From NCBI GenBank assembly GCA_021798635.1, contig JAJZGH010000165.1, positions 1-11,160 of the forward strand: a stretch of 11,160 nucleotides of DNA, read 5' to 3'. This document shows positions 6,716 through 11,160 of this stretch, one piece after another (within the stretch, counting starts at the first letter, position 1; every line of letters begins with the position of its first letter). The notes beneath the pieces are model-generated. The model did no database searches. It was not told the origin of the DNA and worked only from the letters and a program-made list of their open reading frames with translations. The stretch is from Planctomycetota bacterium (GTDB taxonomy: Bacteria; Planctomycetota; Phycisphaerae; WQYP01). A program made the position numbers and the translations under genes.

Positions 6716-7990
6716 ATGTCGTATGTGCTGGGACTCAAGTGCCGGGAGTGCGGGGAAAAATACCCGCAAAAAGGCGTGCACGTGTGCGAAGTATGTTTTG
6801 GGCCGCTGGAGGTTCAATATGATTACGCGGCCATGCGCGGCAAGGTCACGCGCGAATCCATAGAGAATAAACCGCGCAATTTGTGGCGCTACCGCGATTT
6901 ACTGCCCATTGATGGCGAGCCGAAAGCCGGATTATATTCCGGCTGCACCCCCTTGCGCCGGGCGCACAATCTGGAAAAAGTTCTGGGAGTTAAAGAGTTA
7001 TACATTAAAGATGACTCGGCTAATTATCCCACGTGGAGCTATAAAGAGCGTGTGGTGTCGGTGGCGATTACTAAAGCCATTGAATTAGGCTATGACACCG
7101 TGGGCTGCGCCAGTACGGGTAATTTAGCCAACAGCGTGGCCGCGCACGCGGCGGTTGCGGGGTTGAAGGCATTTGTCATGATTCCGCATGATCTTGAGCA
7201 GGGGAAGGTGCTGGGATCACTGATTTTTGGCCCCACCATGGTGCGCATTAACGGTAATTATGATGATGTCAATCGGCTGTGTTCAGAAATTGCCGACAAA
7301 TACAAATGGGCGATTGTGAACGTGAATCTGCGGCCCTTTTATACCGAAGGGGCCAAGACCTTTGGTTTCGAGGTGGCGGAGCAGTTAGGCTGGCGGTTGC
7401 CCAAGCACACCGTATGCCCGACGGCAGGCGGGACCATTTTGCCCAAGATTTATAAAGCATATAAGGAATTTATTGATCTGGGGCTGGTGGCGGATAACGC
7501 TCCCAAGATTTATTCCGCGCAGGCAGCCGGATGCAACCCCGTGGTGGAGGCGATTCGCGCCGGGCATGATCTGATCAAACCGCAGAAGCCCAAAACCATC
7601 GCCAAAAGCATCGCCATTGGCAATCCGGCGGATGGCTTTTATGTGGTACAGGCGGTCAAAGAATCCGGCGGCTGGGGTGAAGACGCGACGGACACCGAAA
7701 TTGTCGACGCCATTAAACTCCTGGCCCGCACAGAAGGAACCTGGACTGAGCCTGCGGGCGGCACCACCTTGGCGGCGACAATTAAGTTAATTAACAGCGG
7801 GCGGATTCCGCGGGATGAAAGCATCTGTGTGTGTATCACGGGCAATGGATTAAAGACCGTGGAAGTGGTGGTGGATCAGTTGGCGCTGCCTACCTCCATT
7901 GCTCCGAAACTTGATGCGTTTGATGCGCTGATGAGCACATTTCAGACGCAACCGACCCTAACATCGGCAAAGATTCCGGCAGGCGTGTAG
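6716..7990 (+). CDS. thrC: Threonine synthase-like PLP enzyme under SAM-riboswitch control
   Basis: A 424-residue fold-type II PLP enzyme of the threonine synthase family. It has an N-terminal zinc ribbon (Cys9, Cys12, Cys24, Cys27), substrate-site 'CTPL' (77-80), and the Schiff-base lysine Lys110 in 'PTWSYKER'. The phosphate-binding loop is 'STGNLANS' (133-140), with 'PTAGGT' (235-240) and the C-terminal 'ITGNG' motif. Family members convert O-phosphohomoserine to threonine in the cytoplasm. The lysine motif is usually SFKDR; here it is SYKER. The start is supported by GGAGG (6705-6709), 6 nt upstream. It is the first gene of a SAM-repressed operon with a sulfur carrier, NIL and E1 protein. 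The enzyme may therefore perform gamma/beta-replacement on O-phosphohomoserine with sulfur to make homocysteine rather than threonine. Family membership is clear, but the reaction is open. Confidence 0.85.
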   Translation: MSYVLGLKCRECGEKYPQKGVHVCEVCFGPLEVQYDYAAMRGKVTRESIENKPRNLWRYRDLLPIDGEPKAGLYSGCTPLRRAHNLEKVLGVKELYIKDDSANYPTWSYKERVVSVAITKAIELGYDTVGCASTGNLANSVAAHAAVAGLKAFVMIPHDLEQGKVLGSLIFGPTMVRINGNYDDVNRLCSEIADKYKWAIVNVNLRPFYTEGAKTFGFEVAEQLGWRLPKHTVCPTAGGTILPKIYKAYKEFIDLGLVADNAPKIYSAQAAGCNPVVEAIRAGHDLIKPQKPKTIAKSIAIGNPADGFYVVQAVKESGGWGEDATDTEIVDAIKLLARTEGTWTEPAGGTTLAATIKLINSGRIPRDESICVCITGNGLKTVEVVVDQLALPTSIAPKLDAFDALMSTFQTQPTLTSAKIPAGV

Positions 7991-7994
7991 CGAG

Positions 7995-8015
7995 CCACCG
8001 GCTTTATGCCGGTGG
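7995..8015. other. Hairpin between thrC-like and carrier genes
   Basis: CCACCGGC (7995-8002), loop TTTAT and GCCGGTGG (8008-8015) form a perfect 8-bp stem starting 5 nt after the stop. No T-run follows. It could stabilise or mark processing of the upstream message, so that the carrier and PLP enzyme are made in different amounts. Confidence 0.5.
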
Positions 8016-8075
8016 TAATAAGGAATGAAAAAATTATTAATCGCGGATAACACCGCACGGAATATGGAGAACATC

Positions 8076-8351
8076 ATGGCAGTAAAAATCAGAATTCCCA
8101 CGCCTCTGCGATCGGTCACGAATGGTGCGGATATGGTGGAGGTGCAGGCGGGCACGGTGGATGAGGCCTTGAAAAATATGTGCGGGCAATTCAGCGGCAT
8201 GGAAAAGCGGCTGTATAAACAGCCGGGCGAGCTGAATCGCTTTGTGAATATCTATGTCAATGATGAAGACATCCGCTTTTTGAATAATCTGCAAACCCCT
8301 GTTAAGGATGGCGATGATATCAGTGTCGTACCCGCCATTGCCGGAGGATAA
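8076..8351 (+). CDS. MoaD/ThiS-family sulfur carrier protein
   Basis: A 91-residue ubiquitin-fold protein starting 'MAVKIRIPTPLRSVTNG' and ending 'DDISVVPAIAGG' with the bare C-terminal Gly-Gly of sulfur carriers. In this family the terminal glycine is adenylated by an E1-like enzyme and converted to a thiocarboxylate that donates sulfur to a biosynthetic enzyme. The length and the internal 'NIYVNDEDIRFLNNLQTPVKDGDDI' block fit MoaD/CysO-type carriers. Start 8076 is preferred because GGAGA (8066-8070) lies 5 nt upstream and the protein then begins at the first strand. An in-frame ATG at 8025 would add 17 atypical residues. The Gly-Gly codons and stop overlap the ribosome binding site of the NIL gene. 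Its position in the operon points to homocysteine synthesis rather than molybdopterin or thiamin, which is inferred. Confidence 0.88.
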   Translation: MAVKIRIPTPLRSVTNGADMVEVQAGTVDEALKNMCGQFSGMEKRLYKQPGELNRFVNIYVNDEDIRFLNNLQTPVKDGDDISVVPAIAGG

Positions 8352-8354
8352 AGC

Positions 8355-8609
8355 ATGGCAAAAACCAGCAAACGTGTGTGGCTGACGTTCAACGGTAAAG
8401 CGATGGTGGAAACGCCGGCGCTGTGGCGTATGGCGCGGCAGTTTTCCAATGTGAGTTTTGATATTCGGCAGGCCAGCGTGACTGCGGAAATCGGGATCAT
8501 GGCAGTATTGTTTGAGGGCGAAAGCCGGGATGTAGTCGCCGCACTGACGTTTCTGCGGGAGCAGGGCGTGACGGTGGAACCGATTGAAGGCAGCGTAGTT
8601 GAAGGATAA
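8355..8609 (+). CDS. Standalone NIL-domain protein
   Basis: An 84-residue protein matching the NIL domain. It starts 'KRVWLTFNGKAMVETPALWRM', continues 'FSNVSFDIRQASVTAEIGIM' and then 'GESRDVVAALTFLREQGVTVEPI', the beta-alpha-beta-beta-alpha-beta ferredoxin-like order with the usual Gly-rich turn. The domain is known at the C-terminus of MetN, where it binds methionine and inhibits the transporter, and fused to ferredoxin in the archaeal homocysteine pathway. It has no partner domain here. GGAGG (8343-8347), 7 nt upstream, lies in the end of the carrier gene, so the two are coupled. It may sense methionine or help assemble the sulfur-transfer complex, which is inference. Confidence 0.85.
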   Translation: MAKTSKRVWLTFNGKAMVETPALWRMARQFSNVSFDIRQASVTAEIGIMAVLFEGESRDVVAALTFLREQGVTVEPIEGSVVEG

Positions 8610-8611
8610 AT

Positions 8612-9706
8612 ATGGCGTTATCAGATTTAGCACAGGAACTTGAAAAAGCGGATCCGTCGTTGGCGCGGTATAACCGGCAGATGCTTTGGGCACCTATTGG
8701 GGTAGAGGGGCAGAAGAAGCTGAAGGCGGCGCGGGTGCTGATGGTGGGTTGCGGGGCCTTGGGCACGGTGTTGGCCAACACGCTGTCACGGGCCGGCGTC
8801 GGGCATATAACCATTATTGACCGAGACTTTATTGAGTTGAACAATTTGCAGCGGCAGGTGCTTTTTGATCAGCAGGATATCAAAGATCAGTTGCCGAAAT
8901 CAATTGCGGCACAGCGCAAAATCGCGGGCATCAATTCTGATGTGCAGGTGGAGGCCGTGGTGGCGGATGTGAATCATAATAATATTGAACAATACGCCAA
9001 AGATAAGCATCTGCTGCTGGACGGTACGGACAACTTTGAAACACGGTTTTTGATCAATGATGTTTCGATCAAACTCAATATCCCGTGGATTTATGGCGCG
9101 TGCATCAGCGCCATGGGCCTGGGCATGGTGATCCGTCCCGGTATTACCCCATGCCTGCGCTGCATTTTTGAAACTTCACCGCCGGCGGGAATGAACCCGA
9201 CGTGTGATACGGCGGGCGTGCTGGGGCCGACGGTCAATGTGGTGGCAAGCTGGCAGGCCATGGAAGCCATGAAGTTGCTGACGGGCAATACCGATGCGGT
9301 CAGCACGCGGCTTTTTAGCTTTGACCTGTGGGATAACCGGTTCCAGCAATTGAATGTTTCACGGGCACGGGAAATTGCTGATTGCCCGGCGTGCAAACAT
9401 CACAACTATGAGTATTTATCCGGGAAATTCGGTTCCAGTACTACTTCTTTATGCGGACGAAATGCGGTACAAATTTCTCAGCCCTCGGGCGGCAAAGTGG
9501 ATTTTGACCGCATCGCGGAAAATTTGCGGGCGGTGGGCACACCGAGTTTTAACAAATTTATGCTTAAATGTGCTATTGGCGAAGGGCAGGGCGAGCGGCG
9601 GAAAGAATATGAACTGACGCTTTTTGCCGATGGCCGAGCTATTATTAAAGGCACGCACGAGGCCGCTGTGGCCAAGGCGATTTACGCCAAGTATATCGGC
9701 AGCTGA
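8612..9706 (+). CDS. MoeB/ThiF/HesA-family E1-like adenylyltransferase
   Basis: A 364-residue E1-like enzyme. It has the nucleotide loop GCGALG (46-51), 'DRDFIELNNLQRQ' with Asp70 and Arg81, 'DGTDNFETR' with Asp140, and zinc-binding pairs Cys181/Cys184 and Cys258/Cys261. Cys198 in 'CDTAG' is a possible sulfur-relay or catalytic Cys. The enzyme adenylates the carrier's C-terminal glycine using ATP. Unlike MoeZ-type enzymes it has no rhodanese domain. A C-terminal region of about 85 residues carries 'LCGRNAVQ' (Cys281) and a small alpha/beta fold. The start at 8612 has GAAGGA 5 nt upstream, and the NIL stop codon lies 3 nt before it. The partner carrier is two genes upstream. Sulfide or a cysteine desulfurase could supply sulfur. 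The family is sure; the exact carrier partner is inferred from the operon. Confidence 0.9.
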   Translation: MALSDLAQELEKADPSLARYNRQMLWAPIGVEGQKKLKAARVLMVGCGALGTVLANTLSRAGVGHITIIDRDFIELNNLQRQVLFDQQDIKDQLPKSIAAQRKIAGINSDVQVEAVVADVNHNNIEQYAKDKHLLLDGTDNFETRFLINDVSIKLNIPWIYGACISAMGLGMVIRPGITPCLRCIFETSPPAGMNPTCDTAGVLGPTVNVVASWQAMEAMKLLTGNTDAVSTRLFSFDLWDNRFQQLNVSRAREIADCPACKHHNYEYLSGKFGSSTTSLCGRNAVQISQPSGGKVDFDRIAENLRAVGTPSFNKFMLKCAIGEGQGERRKEYELTLFADGRAIIKGTHEAAVAKAIYAKYIGS

Positions 9707-9757
9707 ATCAGCGGACGAAACTTGGTCTTGAGGTACGTTTTTTCAGGAGTTCTTTTC

Positions 9758-10243
9758 ATGCTCGAAGCTTTTATCGCCACCATCACGCACACGCGCAATG
9801 CCACGCTTAAATTGGTGGCTGATCTGAAAGATGATCAAATGACGTTGCAGCCGGCTCCCAAAACAAACCATCCGGCGTGGGTGCTGGGGCACCTGCTGAT
9901 GGTGGAAGCAAATTTTCTGTCGCTGCTGGGCGGAACGGCACCGGCCCTGGATGCAACCTGGAAAGATATTTACGGCGGGGGCAGCACCCCCAGTGCGGAT
10001 AAAACCCTTTATAAGCCCAAACAGTTTTATCTGGATCATCTGGCGGCGATTCGCGCGCAGATTATTGAGCGGCTCAAAACCGTGAAGCCGGAACAACTCG
10101 CCCAGGAGCACCCCGATCCGGCCCGCCGCGAACGATTCCCCACCATCGGCCATACCATTTTTATGTACGGCACATGGCATGAGGGCTACCACGCCGGGCA
10201 GCTTTCCGCATGGCGTCGCGTGCAGGGGCTGGCGGCGGTGTGA
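9758..10243 (+). CDS. DinB-family protein, first of a tandem pair
   Basis: A 161-residue four-helix-bundle protein of the DinB/YfiT-like superfamily. Key marks are 'NHPAWVLGHLLMVE' (His45 a metal ligand) and 'GTWHEGYHAGQLSAWRR' near the C-terminus with two more histidines. Members are metal-binding and include thiol transferases, but many have no known substrate, so no reaction is proposed. Start 9758 has AGGAG (about 9745-9749) 8 nt upstream; an in-frame ATG at 9722 would add 12 residues. It lies 51 nt after the E1-like gene without a visible terminator, so it may be co-transcribed under SAM control. It is paralogous to the next gene. Confidence 0.82.
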   Translation: MLEAFIATITHTRNATLKLVADLKDDQMTLQPAPKTNHPAWVLGHLLMVEANFLSLLGGTAPALDATWKDIYGGGSTPSADKTLYKPKQFYLDHLAAIRAQIIERLKTVKPEQLAQEHPDPARRERFPTIGHTIFMYGTWHEGYHAGQLSAWRRVQGLAAV

Positions 10244-10355
10244 TGCGGCGGCCTGTAAAGGTTATCACCGAATCGCTCACAATTTTCGTGACGAATTGAA
10301 TCTTGTAACGGCGAGTTGGTGCGTTTGAGTTCAGATTTTTCCAAGGGATAATTTT

Positions 10356-10856
10356 ATGATCAAGGACACATTTTCATTTCTCATTTCCCGCCATCAGGAA
10401 AAAATGCTGCCCACGTTGCTCGGCGGCATTTCCGATGAACAACTTGCTGCGCAACCGATTGCGGGGATGAACCACCCGGCGTGGATTTTGGGACACCTGT
10501 TGGTGGTGGAGCAGAAAATCGCCCGTGATATTCTGGGTCGCCCGCTCAAAACCACATTAGATGCCAACTGGTGGGAACTTTACGGCATTGGCTCTGTGCC
10601 CAGCGCCGATCGCAAAATATATAAAAATAAAGCGTTTTACATGGATGGTCTGACTGAAACTGCCAACGCCATCGCAGCATTCGTGAAAGAAAAGACCGAT
10701 GCGGACCTGGAAGCACCGAATCCGGACCCGCAGTTAGGGCAATTTTTTCCCACGATCGCTATTGCGCTGGCGGTAGCACCGACGCATCGTGCTTACCACA
10801 GCGGCCAACTGGCAACATGGCGGAAGGCCATGGCCCTGCCCCACGCGGGAATGTGA
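10356..10856 (+). CDS. DinB-family protein, second of a tandem pair
   Basis: A 166-residue DinB-like protein clearly paralogous to the preceding gene. It shares 'MNHPAWILGHLLVVEQ', 'YGIGSVPSADRKIYKNKAFYMDGL' (compare 'YGGGSTPSADKTLYKPKQFYLDHL' in the neighbour) and 'THRAYHSGQLATWRK'. The three metal-ligand histidines are kept. AAGGGA precedes the ATG at a normal distance. A gap of 112 nt without a clear terminator separates the two, and an intrinsic terminator at 10924-10949 follows. The pair probably arose by tandem duplication followed by divergence. The substrate is unknown. Confidence 0.82.
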   Translation: MIKDTFSFLISRHQEKMLPTLLGGISDEQLAAQPIAGMNHPAWILGHLLVVEQKIARDILGRPLKTTLDANWWELYGIGSVPSADRKIYKNKAFYMDGLTETANAIAAFVKEKTDADLEAPNPDPQLGQFFPTIAIALAVAPTHRAYHSGQLATWRKAMALPHAGM

Positions 10857-10876
10857 TCACGCGAAACAACGGTTTT

Positions 10877-10903
10877 GGCGGCGCGGCTGCTTTCAGCGCC
10901 GTC
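10877..10903 (+). other. GC-rich hairpin after the second DinB gene
   Basis: GGCGGCGC (10877-10884) can pair with GCGCCGTC (10896-10903), eight pairs including one G-T. No T-run follows, so it is not a typical intrinsic terminator. A TATAAG at 10913-10918 just downstream could belong to a weak promoter for the desulfurase gene. Confidence 0.3.
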
Positions 10904-10923
10904 GCCCCAGAATATAAGTAATG

Positions 10924-10949
10924 CTGTGCTGGATTTTGCACAGTTTTTT
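10924..10949 (+). terminator. Intrinsic terminator right before the cysteine desulfurase gene
   Basis: CTGTGC (10924-10929), an 8-nt loop and GCACAG (10938-10943) form a stem followed by TTTTTTC. It fits a rho-independent terminator of the upstream operon. It ends only 15 nt before the ATG of the next gene, leaving no room for a separate downstream promoter, so it may act as an attenuator. Confidence 0.7.
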
Positions 10950-10964
10950 CAGGTATGAAAACCC

Positions 10965-11160
10965 ATGAAATCACAAAATGATGTTACCTATCTTGATAAT
11001 GCGGCAACCAGTTGGCCTAAGCCGCCGGAAGTCGCCGCCGCCATGACGGATTTTCTTGCGCGTGATGCCGCCAACCCGGGGCGGGCCGGCCATCGCATGG
11101 CTGTAGCTGCGGAAAAAATGCTTGATCGCGTGCGGAAACAATTAACCGAATTCATCGGCG
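10965..11160 (+). CDS. Cysteine desulfurase family aminotransferase class V (5' part only)
   Basis: The first 65 codons of a gene that runs off the right edge. 'VTYLDNAATSWPKPPEVAAAM' near the N-terminus and 'NPGRAGHRMAVAAEKML' are typical of the class-V aminotransferase/cysteine desulfurase family. The 'NPGR.GH' form is seen in the subgroup related to SufS and selenocysteine lyase. The PLP lysine and active Cys lie beyond the window. Cysteine desulfurases release sulfur from cysteine as a persulfide. A role as sulfur donor to the E1/carrier pair upstream is possible but not shown. The ATG is chosen because the conserved start of the family follows. The ribosome binding site is weak (AGG at 10951-10953), and the terminator hairpin lies just upstream. 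Confidence 0.85.
   Translation, partial: MKSQNDVTYLDNAATSWPKPPEVAAAMTDFLARDAANPGRAGHRMAVAAEKMLDRVRKQLTEFIG

Noticed and set aside
6526..6822. 98-codon plus-strand open frame over the riboswitch
   Set aside because: It covers the aptamer 3' part, the terminator and the thrC start in another frame; the RNA structure explains this sequence better.
1..11160. CRISPR array, rRNA or toxin-antitoxin pair
   Set aside because: No regularly spaced repeats, rRNA motifs or recognisable toxin-antitoxin genes were seen.

Overview
The window looks like chromosomal DNA of a free-living bacterium of moderate to high GC. The fused-ribbon threonine synthase, the standalone NIL protein and the style of the large serine recombinase suggest a Planctomycetota-type organism (for example Phycisphaerae). 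That placement is inferred from recalled family resemblance, not from a search.

Left part (1-4627): an accessory region. It opens with the N-terminal part of a minus-strand protein built of at least three IS630-type helix-turn-helix repeats. About 1.5 kb without a convincing gene follows. A small minus-strand protein comes next, diverging across a control region with an 18-bp tandem repeat from a small plus-strand ORF and a large serine recombinase. The recombinase gene ends inside the 3' end of a minus-strand tRNA-Pro(UGG) gene, so the region is probably an element integrated at that tRNA, with its other end not identified here.

Middle (4609-6373): tRNA-Pro with its own promoter-like sequence, a short non-coding stretch with hairpins, and a minus-strand gene for a two-helix membrane protein with a long helical (TPR-like) tail. 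Its promoter diverges from the operon promoter.

Right part (6394-10856): a strong sigma70-type promoter leads into a clear SAM-I (S-box) riboswitch with a perfect 14-bp-stem intrinsic terminator as expression platform. It controls a tight operon: a threonine synthase-like PLP enzyme, a MoaD/ThiS-like sulfur carrier ending in Gly-Gly, a standalone NIL domain protein, and a MoeB/ThiF/HesA-like E1 enzyme. Two tandem DinB-family proteins follow. An intrinsic terminator then sits just before a class-V aminotransferase (cysteine desulfurase family) gene cut by the window edge.

Most interesting reading: SAM control, a sulfur carrier with its E1, a NIL domain and a phosphohomoserine-type PLP enzyme together suggest homocysteine/methionine synthesis using a protein thiocarboxylate as sulfur donor. 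It would resemble the HcyS/HcyF/MetY route of Wolinella or the CysO/CysM cysteine route of mycobacteria, but with a ThrC-fold enzyme and O-phosphohomoserine. This is a hypothesis from gene content and control, not shown by the sequence alone.
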